DNA from: CAYNFR01 sp964396595 | GTDB taxonomy: Bacteria; Bacteroidota; Bacteroidia; Chitinophagales; Saprospiraceae | Length of the DNA: 64,000 bases | Assembly (NCBI GenBank): GCA_964396595.1 | Contig: CAYNFR010000010.1 | Location: forward strand, 23,754-87,753 | Direction of reading: 5' to 3' | Part shown: piece by piece, positions 53,198 through 62,504 of the stretch | Numbering within the stretch: the stretch's first letter is position 1 | Layout: each line of letters starts with the position of its first letter | Program-made: the position numbers and the translations under genes | Notes under the pieces: model-generated | What the model was told of the DNA's origin: nothing | What the model saw: only the letters and a program-made list of their open reading frames with translations | Database searches by the model: none

Positions 53198-54196
53198 TCA
53201 TTCTATTAGCAATCTATTCAGTTTAGTTGATAATTCATTTTGACTAATGACACGCCATTTATCTCTGTTCTGTGCATGATACTTGCCGAGATATTCTTGC
53301 TCCGGGTGCCCTGGGGTGGGTATTAAAATATGTCGTCGAGGACTATCAGCAATATCCATGATAGTAGTATAGCCTGATCTGGAGATAATCGTCTCGGCTG
53401 ACGCCAATATATCACGTATTTCTGATTCAGTTGCCAGATCAATCACTTGCCAATGCGACTCATAGATCAATTTTGACGGCTGAGTCATACCTCTTACAAT
53501 CGTCAATTGAACGTCGGCATTGCGCAGCTCCTCAACTATCTGTGCTTCCAGTTTCGTCCTCATCGGTTCTGGCCCCGATAAAATCACCGCTACAGAGCCA
53601 TGAATAGCCTGTACTTCCCAAGTTACGTCTAAGCCTAAGCTCCCAATATAAGAACGTGGCATCTTGAGATAAGGATTATTGCTTAGCTCTCCGGATAGCG
53701 AATTCGAGCTGTCATCAGGTATCCAGCATTCATCAAACCCCCTGAGCATCCATGCGTGCAGCTTATTGATCAATCCAGACGAGAAAGGGTTTCCAAGTGG
53801 TATTTTTAATTGATGTGCCAGCAAAATAGACCGAACTGCTTTATCATACACACCCCATCTGTGATCAGAAATAATCAGGGTGGGGCTTAACTTATGTACT
53901 AACGATTGTGTCAATACATTTTCCGCCCTGATAGTTTTGATTAGTTTAGGAGCTTGACCAATCATGTCTGCCCATCGTGCTGGGGAGCGATAATTGATAT
54001 CGTAAGCAGGAAGTTCTAGTATGTCAAACTTCGGCAATTCGTTTTTTAACCAGTTATAAGCTATACCGCTAGAGAGCAATGTTAAACTATTATGCCGGCT
54101 TAATGCTTTAATAAGCTTTGCACTTCTCACTGCATGACCGAGACCCCAATCAGAGACAGCATATAAAATGCGTTCGTTGTGAAGTAGGTCTCTCAT
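53198..54196 (-). CDS. MurG-like (GT28/GT-B) glycosyltransferase
   Basis: A 332-residue GT-B-type protein. The N-terminus YAVSDWGLGHAVRSAKLIKAL has the Gly-rich loop and the GLGH motif common to MurG-like nucleotide-sugar transferases. The C-terminal half has VILSGPEPMRTKLE, ISRSGYTTIMD (donor-binding) and LIPTPGHPEQEYLG, closely like the G-(Y/G)-T..E and PG..EQ motifs of GT28. Acceptor and sugar are unknown. It lies 20 bases downstream of rng. Confidence 0.82.
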   Translation of the reverse strand: MRDLLHNERILYAVSDWGLGHAVRSAKLIKALSRHNSLTLLSSGIAYNWLKNELPKFDILELPAYDINYRSPARWADMIGQAPKLIKTIRAENVLTQSLVHKLSPTLIISDHRWGVYDKAVRSILLAHQLKIPLGNPFSSGLINKLHAWMLRGFDECWIPDDSSNSLSGELSNNPYLKMPRSYIGSLGLDVTWEVQAIHGSVAVILSGPEPMRTKLEAQIVEELRNADVQLTIVRGMTQPSKLIYESHWQVIDLATESEIRDILASAETIISRSGYTTIMDIADSPRRHILIPTPGHPEQEYLGKYHAQNRDKWRVISQNELSTKLNRLLIE

Positions 54197-54216
54197 TATT
54201 TGATAAAGAGACTTAG

Positions 54217-55767
54217 CTAAGTTAATCTTATCTCGTCCTGGTTAATATCGTAAAACTTAAATCCATTGATTGAGAAGCTGGCGTTTTCAGATACCTTTAG
54301 AAGATTGCGGTACTTAAGTCGCCATCTGTTTTTTATGCTCCACAAACCCTTAGAAAGATAAGCATTGACATATGGATGCACGACAAGATTCAATTTCTGT
54401 GAGTCGCGTGATTCGATTATCTTCTCGAGTTCTCTCTCTATATCGTCTAGTACCAGGAGGCTTGACGTTATTTTGCCAGTACCATCGCAGCTAGGACATA
54501 CTTCTTTGGTACTAATGTTTAACTCAGGTCGTGTACGCTGGCGAGTGATTTGCATCAATCCGAACTTGGACAATGGCAAGATGGTATGCTGCGCCCTATC
54601 GGAAGACATTGCTGTCTTAAATGCCTTTACTAGTGCTACCTTATTCTCAGGACTTCGCATGTCTATAAAATCCACGATAATGATCCCACCGAGGTCACGT
54701 AGTTTCAGTTGTCTGGCTATCTCGTTAGCTGCTTCAAGATTGACTGCCAGAGCCGCTTCCTCTTGATTAGTCGTTTTGGATTTGGGTCCACTGTTCACAT
54801 CAATTACGTGCATCGCCTCTGTATGTTCTATGACCAGATAGGCTCCACTTTTCATAGTATGCGTCTGACCGAACGAAGATTTTATCTGCTTAGTAACACC
54901 ATAAGTGTCAAAAAGAGGTCGAGTGCCCTTATATAAATCAAGAATTTTAACCTTGTCTTTCGCATATGTCTGTAAATAATCCTTGATACTGAGATGGGTT
55001 TCTGGACTATTTACAACGATACGATTGTACGAATCGCTGAGCACATCTCTTAACAAAGACTCTGTTTTGTCGAGTTCTTTCAGCAGAATCTTGTGAGATT
55101 TCGCGCCCAAGAGCTTGTTGTAGGCATGCTCCCATTTCTGTGTTAAGTTGATCATATCTTCATGGAGTTCAGCCACTTTTACACCCTCAGCAGCTGTTCT
55201 CACAATAACTCCGAAGTTTTTTGGCTTAATACTTTCGATTAGATGCTTAAGTCTATTGCGTTCTTCTTCTGAAGGGATTTTTTTAGAAACAGCTACCATG
55301 CTTTTGAATGGACTGATCACTATATAGCGCCCCGGAATGGTAATTTCGCAGCTGAGTCTTGGCCCTTTGGTAGATATTGGTTCTTTGAGAACCTGTACCA
55401 TCAATAATTCATCTTTACGCAAGACTTGATCTATACTGCCACCCTTATCGATATCTTTCGGAAATCTGAAATCATCGAGTAATGCCTTGTTTTGCTTACC
55501 TGACAATACTTCCTGGGTGTATTGGGCCACAGATGAAAGTTTAGGTCCGCAATCTGTGTAATGCAGAAAAGCATCCTTAGGGTGACCAATATCTACGAAT
55601 GCTGCATTGAGACCTGGCATAGTTTTCTTTACTTGTCCGAGATAGATATCTCCGACATTAAAAGAATCACCAAGTCGCTCACGGTGCAATTCTACTAATT
55701 TGCTGTCTTCAAGCACAGCAATTTCAACTTCCTTCCCAGAAGTTGCTATAACAAGTTCTTTATTCAC
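54217..55767 (-). CDS. rng: Ribonuclease G/E family protein
   Basis: The 516-residue protein has an S1 RNA-binding domain near the N-terminus (NVGDIYLGQVKKTMPGLNAAFVD in two parts), a central RNase H-like and 5'-sensor part, the catalytic DNase I-like region with VIDVNSG and IIVDFIDM (metal Asp residues), and the zinc link CPSCDGTGK. It lacks the long C-terminal scaffold of RNase E, so it is RNase-G-like. It matures rRNA and starts mRNA decay. The start is GTG 55767. A 30-codon basic gene lies upstream. Confidence 0.93.
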   Translation of the reverse strand: MNKELVIATSGKEVEIAVLEDSKLVELHRERLGDSFNVGDIYLGQVKKTMPGLNAAFVDIGHPKDAFLHYTDCGPKLSSVAQYTQEVLSGKQNKALLDDFRFPKDIDKGGSIDQVLRKDELLMVQVLKEPISTKGPRLSCEITIPGRYIVISPFKSMVAVSKKIPSEEERNRLKHLIESIKPKNFGVIVRTAAEGVKVAELHEDMINLTQKWEHAYNKLLGAKSHKILLKELDKTESLLRDVLSDSYNRIVVNSPETHLSIKDYLQTYAKDKVKILDLYKGTRPLFDTYGVTKQIKSSFGQTHTMKSGAYLVIEHTEAMHVIDVNSGPKSKTTNQEEAALAVNLEAANEIARQLKLRDLGGIIIVDFIDMRSPENKVALVKAFKTAMSSDRAQHTILPLSKFGLMQITRQRTRPELNISTKEVCPSCDGTGKITSSLLVLDDIERELEKIIESRDSQKLNLVVHPYVNAYLSKGLWSIKNRWRLKYRNLLKVSENASFSINGFKFYDINQDEIRLT

Positions 55768-55903
55768 TGTATAAATACATTACCACAGCGCAAGCACTGT
55801 GAGTTGACAAAAGTGAATACCGAGAGAGATAGTAGTTAACTTAATTTTGACCTTGGTCTTGTACTTCTCCTTAATATGGAGAAATAGAAGAACGTCTCAT
55901 GGA

Positions 55904-55996
55904 CTATTTCTTCTTCTTGTGTCTGTTTTTACGCAGACGTTTTTTTCTTTTATGGGTAGCTATCTTATGACGTTTACGCTTCTTACCACAAGGCAT
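55904..55996 (-). CDS. 30-residue COX24/AURKAIP1 (DUF1713)-like basic protein
   Basis: The reading frame codes MPCGKKRKRHKIATHKRKKR, then LRKNRHKKKK: 30 residues, most of them Lys, Arg or His. This matches the tiny AURKAIP1/COX24-domain proteins conserved in Bacteroidota, related to mitochondrial ribosomal protein mS38, so it is probably a ribosome-associated component. ATG 55996 and TAG 55904-55906 bound it. It sits between the TPR gene and rng on the same strand. Confidence 0.85.
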   Translation of the reverse strand: MPCGKKRKRHKIATHKRKKRLRKNRHKKKK

Positions 55997-56032
55997 ATTG
56001 AATGTTCTTTATATGATTAAAATATTAACTCT

Positions 56033-56824
56033 TTATTGTTGACATTTGGTCGCGTAGATATTCATTTTATCGGCGTTACCAAGTGTCTGATACAATTTAA
56101 CCAGAAGACAATTAGTCATTAAATTATCAGGATCTAATGCAATGGCCTCCATCAAACGTTGCTCCGCTCTCTCGAGCTGATTAGTTTGGAGCGCGAATTT
56201 CGCAAGATTATTGATTACAGACACGTTTTCGGGAAAATTTTTATTTAACTCTATTAACAATAGTACCCCTTTCATAGGATTGTTGGGGTCTGGATGCTCT
56301 GCAAGGATCACGCCTCGATTGATCTGGTAATTAATTTCATCCGGGTCAAGGCTGATTGCTCGCTCCAACATGTCCAATGCCTTCGCCAAGCAATAACTTT
56401 TTTCCTTCTCTTTTAATGCTCTGTTAATACCAATAGCATAGGTAGTGCCTGCTATACCATAAGCAGCTGCTGTACCTGCAAGCTCGGCTGCCTTTTCGGC
56501 GTAATCACCAGCTATCGCGTATTGGTTATTGTCATACCATTCACCTGAGAGACTTTGTAAAAGACTGAGCCGTGCAGCTGAGTCAGATGTCGCTTCTAGC
56601 TGGTTTTCTAATAATCGGAATCGAGACGCAAGACTCGCAGGCATCTCCTCAAATACTTCTCGTTTAAGAATCATCACATCCGTGCTCATAGTATTCATCG
56701 CCCGAGATCGTTCCTCGTCCAATAATTTCTTGGGCTTAGTGGGGAACAACAATAAAGTAACAAGGACTGCTAAACCGACAATAAGGCTATAAAACTGCTC
56801 TCGCGAAAGATTAATCCTCATCAT
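56033..56824 (-). CDS. Membrane-anchored TPR protein
   Basis: A 263-residue protein with one N-terminal transmembrane helix (about 10-24) and TPR units over most of its length (YAIAGDYAEKAAELAGTAAA, AISLDPDEINYQINRGVILA, LAKFALQTNQLERAEQRLME). It probably serves as a scaffold in the periplasm or cytoplasm. Its first 14 bases overlap the HU gene end, and the gene order HU-TPR-COX24-rng looks conserved in the phylum. Specific function unknown. Confidence 0.8.
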   Translation of the reverse strand: MMRINLSREQFYSLIVGLAVLVTLLLFPTKPKKLLDEERSRAMNTMSTDVMILKREVFEEMPASLASRFRLLENQLEATSDSAARLSLLQSLSGEWYDNNQYAIAGDYAEKAAELAGTAAAYGIAGTTYAIGINRALKEKEKSYCLAKALDMLERAISLDPDEINYQINRGVILAEHPDPNNPMKGVLLLIELNKNFPENVSVINNLAKFALQTNQLERAEQRLMEAIALDPDNLMTNCLLVKLYQTLGNADKMNIYATKCQQ

Positions 56825-57128
56825 CCTCTTCTACATCCGGTAGCACTATATCTCCTGATTTCACTTGATCCATAAAAACTTTAGCCGGTTTAAAACTGGG
56901 AATGAAGTGCTCCGGAATCTCTAATGCAACGTTTTTCTTGATATGACGGCCTATTTTCTTCGCTCTCTTTTTGATAATGAAAGACCCGAAGCCTCTTATA
57001 TATACATTCTCACCTGTTGTGAGTGAAGTTTTCACTTCATTAAAAAACTCTTCGAGTGCAACGATTACGTCCACTTTCGGAACGCCTGTTCGTTCTACTA
57101 TTAATGCCACTATATCTGCCTTTCGCAT
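56811..57128 (-). CDS. HU/IHF-family DNA-binding protein
   Basis: A 105-residue nucleoid protein: MRKADIVALIVERTGVPK, a dimerisation helix, VYIRGFGSFIIKKRAKKIGRH in the beta arm with the RGFGSF motif, and IPEHFIPSFKPAKVF at the tip return. An acidic tail (VEEDDED) extends beyond the usual ~90 residues. It bends DNA and organises the nucleoid. It is divergent from yicC and overlaps the TPR gene. Confidence 0.92.
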   Translation of the reverse strand: MRKADIVALIVERTGVPKVDVIVALEEFFNEVKTSLTTGENVYIRGFGSFIIKKRAKKIGRHIKKNVALEIPEHFIPSFKPAKVFMDQVKSGDIVLPDVEEDDED

Positions 57129-57277
57129 AGTTTTCTTTTAAATGGTTGGTTTTTAAATACTTATAAATGACCCTCTAAGTCGTAAATCTTGGCAAATTTC
57201 GCAATTTTGGCTTACTAACCTAACATTTTATATTTTTTTTGAGCTTTTTACATATTAAATAAAATCATTATATAAGT

Positions 57278-57285
57278 TATATTTG
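57278..57285 (+). promoter_or_regulatory. Candidate -7 promoter element (TATATTTG) of yicC
   Basis: TATATTTG is an exact TAnnTTTG match 17 bases before the yicC ATG. A TTTG at 57238-57241 is too far for a standard -33 element, so only the -7 element is supported. Confidence 0.4.
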
Positions 57286-57302
57286 CCATTAAATAGCGAA
57301 TT

Positions 57303-58172
57303 ATGATCAGATCAATGACGGGTTATGGCAAATCTTTAGGGGATTATGAAGGAAACAACTATACCATTGAAATTAAAAGCCTGAATAGCCGCAATGCCGA
57401 TCTCCGTCTGAAGCTGCCCGGCAACTTTAAGTCTAGAGAACTCGATGTACGAAATATAGTCGTACAAAAACTTAAAAGAGGTAAAATAGATCTTATTATC
57501 TCTAATTCGAATGCCTTAGTAGCTGATAATCAGCTTAATATGGCATTAATTCAAAACTACTACGACCAGCTAAGTGCCTTCGCTCGTAAAAACAAGCTTG
57601 ACAGTCAAGATTACATTCAATCTATCCTCAGAATTCCCAACGTCCTCCAATCTGAAGAATATGAAATAGATGATTCCGAGTGGAATTTTGTCTCTGATCT
57701 GTTGAACTTGGCTCTTGATCACATTGATCAATTTAGAATCGAAGAAGGTCGAAGTCTTGAATCTGATTTCGCCCAACGAATAAAAAATATCGAAACATTT
57801 CTTCACGAAATACCCCTTTATGAAGACCAAAGACGCCAAGATCTGATCTCCAAAATGAATAGATCGCTGGAAGATGGCTTACTCAAGGAGCAGATTGATC
57901 ACAACAGATTCGAGCAAGAACTTGTGTATTACCTGGAGCGACTTGATATTCATGAAGAAAAAATCAGGCTGACCCAACATTGTAAATTCTTTATGGAAGC
58001 ACTAGAAGAAGAAGACGACCCTGGTAAAAAACTCAACTTCATTACACAGGAAATCGGACGCGAAATCAATACTATTGGCTCTAAAGCCCAATATACCGCC
58101 ATTCAAAAATTGGTCGTATCTATGAAAGTGGAGCTAGATCAGATTAAAGAACAGATGGCCAATATTCTGTAG
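57303..58172 (+). CDS. yicC: YicC-family endoribonuclease
   Basis: A 289-residue protein. The N-terminal YicC domain opens MIRSMTGYGKS and has IEIKSLNSRNADLRLKLP; the C-terminal DUF1732 domain has LVYYLERLDIHEEKIRLTQHC and GKKLNFITQEIGREINTIGSKA. YicC proteins form hexameric endoribonucleases that degrade certain small RNAs. The gene is normal in length, complete, and divergent from the HU gene. Confidence 0.93.
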   Translation: MIRSMTGYGKSLGDYEGNNYTIEIKSLNSRNADLRLKLPGNFKSRELDVRNIVVQKLKRGKIDLIISNSNALVADNQLNMALIQNYYDQLSAFARKNKLDSQDYIQSILRIPNVLQSEEYEIDDSEWNFVSDLLNLALDHIDQFRIEEGRSLESDFAQRIKNIETFLHEIPLYEDQRRQDLISKMNRSLEDGLLKEQIDHNRFEQELVYYLERLDIHEEKIRLTQHCKFFMEALEEEDDPGKKLNFITQEIGREINTIGSKAQYTAIQKLVVSMKVELDQIKEQMANIL

Positions 58173-58299
58173 CTTATCACCTTGCTGCATCTATTGAAGC
58201 ACTTTCTACTGGAATAGGAGACATCGGTTTTCAATACTATTATTCGCATACGATCCTCCACGCTTGAGAATAATTATTACCTTGGATAAAATTTTAACC

Positions 58300-59550
58300 A
58301 TGCCATTGATCTTGTTCTGTCTTCTTATATTGCTTAATACTGCATGCACTCCAGCTTCTGATCCGGATCCACTGAGCGCACTGCTTAAAAAATCGCCCCA
58401 AGCTTTGTCAGAAATATTAGCCCAAAAAGACAAATACCAAATACAAATACTTTACACCCAGATAGAACGCGACGCCAATAATTATCCACATCTCTATAGC
58501 TTCGGCTTTAATCTGGATACTAGCTTTTATTTCTATCCGGCTAGTTCTGTCAAAATGCCGGTTGCCTTTTTGGCTCTTCAGCGCATCAATGAATTAAACA
58601 GACAAGTGCCTTCGATCGACATACACGATATATTATTAATTGACTCTAGCCGTGCTCCTCAGCGTGCAGCATATGTCGATAGCACCACGAATGATTACCG
58701 TCCTACTATAGCTCGCTATGTCGAAAAAATCTTTGTCAATAGCGACAATGACGCCCATAACAGATTATACGAATTCTTAGGGCAAGACTATATTAATGAT
58801 GAACACAAAAAGAAAGGCATATTCACAAACTCTGTCATCAGAACGAGGCTGGGTATAAGTGGCTTCGATACAGAATCTAACAAGTACACTAATGCGTGGA
58901 AACTCCAAGATAGAGAGTCCGGCCAAATATTGGCGATGCAAGATGAATACTATGCCCTCTACGATTATCATACACAACTCAAAGACATGTATAAAGGTAG
59001 AGGATATTATAGCGATGCAGCAGACTCTGTAATTATGCAGCCATTCGATATGTCAGAGAAAAATTTTTTCAATCTGATTGATATGGAAGCAAGTCTTCGA
59101 CGCATCATCTTCCCACATACTTATCCTGTCGAACAACGCTATGACCTCAGTGAAGAGCAGTATAAATTTCTATACGAGTGCATGCCTAAGAAGCCTAGGG
59201 ATTTCGACTATCTCTCGGGACATGATGAATATTATGACAGCTACGTGAAATTTTTCGTCAATGGTGATAGCCAAGATCCCGTACCGGATAATATCAAAAT
59301 CTACAACAAAGTAGGATGGGCTTATGGTACGGTCACGGACTGTAGTTACATTATCGACACAGCGAGTAGTGCGGAATTCTTTCTGACAGCTACCATTAAT
59401 GTGAACGAAAATGGGATATATAATGACGGCACTTATGCATACAAGGAAGTAGCCATGCCATTTTTTACTGAATTGGGAAGATTAGTGATGGCTTACGAGA
59501 TCAAACGTCCTCGTAAGCATAAAGCTGTGTTCGAGACATTACAAGATTAA
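58300..59550 (+). CDS. Beta-lactamase-fold serine hydrolase, lipoprotein
   Basis: ATG 58300 gives a 416-residue protein with a lipobox (NTAC, about 14-17); a TTG at 58264 would lengthen the signal. The penicilloyl-serine-type motifs are complete: SSVK (SxxK) in PASSVKMPVAF, SDN in VNSDNDAHNRL, and KVG (the KTG equivalent) in YNKVGWAYG. This is a class-A-like fold, but the protein is about 100 residues longer than classical beta-lactamases and has insertions. It may be a peptidase or esterase rather than an antibiotic-hydrolysing enzyme. Its stop overlaps that of the convergent gene. Confidence 0.82.
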   Translation: MPLILFCLLILLNTACTPASDPDPLSALLKKSPQALSEILAQKDKYQIQILYTQIERDANNYPHLYSFGFNLDTSFYFYPASSVKMPVAFLALQRINELNRQVPSIDIHDILLIDSSRAPQRAAYVDSTTNDYRPTIARYVEKIFVNSDNDAHNRLYEFLGQDYINDEHKKKGIFTNSVIRTRLGISGFDTESNKYTNAWKLQDRESGQILAMQDEYYALYDYHTQLKDMYKGRGYYSDAADSVIMQPFDMSEKNFFNLIDMEASLRRIIFPHTYPVEQRYDLSEEQYKFLYECMPKKPRDFDYLSGHDEYYDSYVKFFVNGDSQDPVPDNIKIYNKVGWAYGTVTDCSYIIDTASSAEFFLTATINVNENGIYNDGTYAYKEVAMPFFTELGRLVMAYEIKRPRKHKAVFETLQD

Positions 59551-60257
59551 TAATCATCGAGATATATAACCTTTCTCAGAAATCTGAAACCCAGACTTAA
59601 CTGAAAGCTAATATTACGAATCTGTTGCTCCCTGATCGAAATAGTCTGACCATTAATAGGGCTGATAATATTGCCTAAAAATGGCTGTTGATATTGAAAA
59701 CTTAAATCAGGGGCTAACGTAGCCTCGATGACTACACCTATCAGCTCTGATAGTCGATAGTCATATCCGAAGACCACATCCGCTCCATAGTTGAACTTAT
59801 TGACAAATGGATCTATGGGAAAATAACCGGCAAACTGCTGGTACTGGTTTAAGTTAGTCGACAAGGTGTATTCTAATCTTAAACCAAATCCATAGTAAGG
59901 TCCATCATTATAACTCTGACCCATATGACGCTTAGCCCCTAGCGTGAATGATGCATTATTAAATTGAAAACCCTGCCTGCGAATGAATGCATTACCTCCA
60001 CCTAATACAAATAAGGAATTTTCAGAGCTGCCACGTTGATGATATCCCAGTTGCATATAAAAGCTCCCGGGACCTCGCTCGTTAAAAGTCTCTAAAGCAA
60101 TAGCCCCCTGCAATCCCGGCAATACCCTTCTTTCAAATCCACCCCAGTTCTGAATGCCGAGGTGAAGACCACCTTTAGGAGAAAAATAAAAACTCTGACT
60201 GCTCAGATCCATGCCGAGGACAAAGAGTAGAATAGCGCCGAAAATCAGTTTCTTCAT
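59547..60257 (-). CDS. Outer-membrane beta-barrel protein
   Basis: From ATG 60257 the product is 236 residues with a signal peptide (about 1-20). It has alternating hydrophobic strands with many aromatic residues (FYFSPKGGLHLGIQNWGG, GSFYMQLGYHQRG, YYGFGLRLEYTLS, DVVFGYDYRLSEL) and ends in a strand ISFQLSLGFRFLRKV. This is a small outer-membrane barrel of unknown role. It is probably co-transcribed with the upstream glucosaminidase gene (seven bases apart). Confidence 0.8.
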   Translation of the reverse strand: MKKLIFGAILLFVLGMDLSSQSFYFSPKGGLHLGIQNWGGFERRVLPGLQGAIALETFNERGPGSFYMQLGYHQRGSSENSLFVLGGGNAFIRRQGFQFNNASFTLGAKRHMGQSYNDGPYYGFGLRLEYTLSTNLNQYQQFAGYFPIDPFVNKFNYGADVVFGYDYRLSELIGVVIEATLAPDLSFQYQQPFLGNIISPINGQTISIREQQIRNISFQLSLGFRFLRKVIYLDDY

Positions 60258-60264
60258 TAAAACC

Positions 60265-61203
60265 TTATTTGCCATTAAATACTAGTGTCTCCTCCCAAAG
60301 ATACTTCTCTTCTGACATATTGATCTTTTGTACTTGTGGTAATGATCGCATATGGATGTACTCATTGATCACTAACTTCTCTCCTACTTTAACTTGTCTG
60401 TCAAATGGAATTCTATTCTTGATATATAATTCTTTGACGTCCATATTAAACTTGCTGGCGATGATAGTCATGTCTTCGCCTTTGCGTACTGTATATGTTC
60501 TAGTGGAATGGACATTTTCTGTCTTGGCTATGATTGATGTAATATCAGATTCTCTGGTTGGTTGATGCTGTTCAGTAGCAGTGTTGATATTCTGAGATTT
60601 TTCTATTTCTTCCATTTCATCCATTCTGTTCTCTGGCTTCTTTACAAGAAATTTCGAGGCTAGGATACTTTCATCCGTATCCCATTCATATAAACTATAT
60701 TCCTCAATGATTTTGATGAGTTTATCAGCATATGTCGGATCGGTAGCATATCCGGCGGATTTCAACCCATGAGCCCAAGAATGATAATCTGTTTTTTCTA
60801 TTAAGAATAAAAAGGCATACCTACTTGATCCCAATAGAAACTCTGAATGATCAAAAAAAGAAGTAGCCGGATCTTCATAAGAGCGAAAACAGCTCTTGAC
60901 CAGTATCCCGCCCTTGTAGTCATCATCCTCTCGGAACGCTTTTTTACCATTCCACATGCCACCGCATTTAATCCCAAAGTGATTGTTATGCTCCCGAGCT
61001 AAAGTGCTGGTACCACTGCCAGATTCTACGATAGCTTGTGCCATCTTGATACTAGCAGGGATTCCGGTACGTACAGATTCATTTATTATTATCGATTTAT
61101 ATTGATCGATATACAGTAATGTTGCACTTTTGCTTCTCGACAAGTCAAATGAAAGCAAACATAAAGCCATTAACAGGCTGGTGATTTTAACAGTAGCAGA
61201 CAT
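60265..61203 (-). CDS. Glucosaminidase (GH73) with LysM domain
   Basis: From ATG 61203 the product is 312 residues with a signal peptide (about 1-22). The GH73 domain spans about 30-175: GIPASIKMAQAIVESGSG carries the catalytic Glu, followed by NNHFGIKCGGMW and KSAGYATDPTYADKLIKII. After a linker, a LysM domain (about 235-290: YTVRKGEDMTIIASKF, VGEKLVI) binds peptidoglycan. It cuts N-acetylglucosaminyl bonds in the cell wall. The frame to 61233 lacks a signal at the start, hence ATG 61203. Confidence 0.9.
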   Translation of the reverse strand: MSATVKITSLLMALCLLSFDLSRSKSATLLYIDQYKSIIINESVRTGIPASIKMAQAIVESGSGTSTLAREHNNHFGIKCGGMWNGKKAFREDDDYKGGILVKSCFRSYEDPATSFFDHSEFLLGSSRYAFLFLIEKTDYHSWAHGLKSAGYATDPTYADKLIKIIEEYSLYEWDTDESILASKFLVKKPENRMDEMEEIEKSQNINTATEQHQPTRESDITSIIAKTENVHSTRTYTVRKGEDMTIIASKFNMDVKELYIKNRIPFDRQVKVGEKLVINEYIHMRSLPQVQKINMSEEKYLWEETLVFNGK

Positions 61204-61286
61204 GTGGTTGGTATTATAGTCGATATTAAACAAAGACTATACCAATAGGGAGAATTTATGAATATCAATTATTAATAATATTTACT

Positions 61287-61913
61287 ATGGCAGATTTATT
61301 TGAACTTTTAAAATCCCAAATGGGTGGCGCAGTAATGAATACACTGGGCCAGCAAGTGGGTACAACCCAAACGCAACAAACCGAAAATGCAGTGAATGGT
61401 GCATTGTCCATTCTGATGAATGCAATGGCTAATAATGTTCAATCTCCGAACGGCGCACAAGCATTAAACGCTGCTATTGAAAGGGATCATGATGGAAGTA
61501 TATTAAATGACCTCGCCGGATTCATTCAAGGTAAGTCGCAACTTAACCAAGCCAAAGCCGGAAATGGTGCCGGTATTCTAGGCCACCTCCTGGGTGCCAA
61601 TCAAAATTCTGCCATTGAAACCCTATCTAAGATGAGTGGATTAAGCACTAATCAGTCTCAAAACATGCTCGTCAAACTCGCTCCTGTAGTACTGGGCATG
61701 CTCGGGAAACAAAAGAAAACACTAGGGCTTAACCCGGCAGACTTAATCAAAATTATCGGCGCAGCGGCCAATACCTCAAAAAAACAAGCGCCACAAGCTG
61801 ATCTTTTGACTACACTGCTTAATCCTAAAAAAAATACGCAGCAAGCCAATAACCCGCAGTCAGCATTGACCAATATCGGTATGAATATCCTCAAAGGATT
61901 CTTTAAAAAATAA
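61287..61913 (+). CDS. DUF937 domain protein
   Basis: A 208-residue cytosolic protein. It begins with ADLFELLKSQMGGAVMNTLG and has the DUF937 helical core: AVNGALSILMNAMANNVQS, GAGILGHLLGANQNSAIETL, MSGLSTNQSQNMLVKLAPVV, LGMLGKQ. The C-terminal region is Lys/Gln-rich. Function unknown; some relatives (YidB-like) are stress-related. It stands alone with a strong terminator downstream. Confidence 0.85.
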   Translation: MADLFELLKSQMGGAVMNTLGQQVGTTQTQQTENAVNGALSILMNAMANNVQSPNGAQALNAAIERDHDGSILNDLAGFIQGKSQLNQAKAGNGAGILGHLLGANQNSAIETLSKMSGLSTNQSQNMLVKLAPVVLGMLGKQKKTLGLNPADLIKIIGAAANTSKKQAPQADLLTTLLNPKKNTQQANNPQSALTNIGMNILKGFFKK

Positions 61914-61944
61914 TCCTCGGCCTAACAGCCAATTCTAATAAATC

Positions 61945-61984
61945 ACAGACTCCTGCGTAGCTTGACTATCAGGAGTCTTTTAAG
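61945..61984 (+). terminator. Rho-independent terminator after the DUF937 gene
   Basis: Agactcctg (61947-61955) and caggagtct (61970-61978) form a perfect 9-bp stem with a 14-base loop, followed by tttt. It is the clearest terminator in the window. Confidence 0.85.
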
Positions 61985-61992
61985 TTTTACAT

Positions 61993-62451
61993 CTAAGAAT
62001 CCAATAAATCAAAAAAATCATCTAAGCTATCGTATGACTTAACACCCACTTCTAATTCCTCCTCACCCGAAATAATCAGGCCCTCAACCAAATCCAAATC
62101 AAGATTCTGATCATAATATCTATAATGTAACCCGTCCAAAACAATACCTCCGGGAATAGATTCGAAAAACTTTATAAATCCCTCCAAGTGACTTACTTCC
62201 TCCGCTCTATGTGATGCTAGATCATAGGCATATGCCTCTATCTTGAGAACGAATTCATCTATTACTGAGCTGTTCTCATCCGCAATTCGCAATAAAATTG
62301 CCGGCCCCTCTATCCACTCTTTAATTTCCATCATTCCCGAGAGAGATATCAATGCACTATCAAATAGAAGATAATCAACGCCTTGTGCGGCAAAATATCG
62401 GGCATCTGTAAGATTAGTAATATGGGCGGCAATTATTTTCGGTCTAGACAT
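61993..62451 (-). CDS. Small TrpF-like (beta/alpha)-barrel fragment protein
   Basis: From ATG 62451 the product is 152 residues. The opening KIIAAHITNLTDARYFAAQG and VDYLLFD mirrors the first strands of phosphoribosylanthranilate isomerase (K.CGIT...DA..A...GAD..GF), but the protein has roughly two-thirds of the length and an acidic C-terminus. Similar short proteins occur in other Bacteroidota. It is unlikely to be a full TrpF; no other trp gene is nearby. An upstream frame to 62562 overlaps the divergent gene. Confidence 0.65.
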   Translation of the reverse strand: MSRPKIIAAHITNLTDARYFAAQGVDYLLFDSALISLSGMMEIKEWIEGPAILLRIADENSSVIDEFVLKIEAYAYDLASHRAEEVSHLEGFIKFFESIPGGIVLDGLHYRYYDQNLDLDLVEGLIISGEEELEVGVKSYDSLDDFFDLLDS

Positions 62452-62504
62452 AAGATTCTTTGAGTAGAGTGTCATACATTTAATCGGCTCTAAGATCTGA
62501 ATAT

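Noticed and set aside
58300..59550. Antibiotic-resistance beta-lactamase
   Set aside because: SxxK, SDN and KxG motifs are present, but the extra length, insertions and housekeeping context do not support a resistance role.
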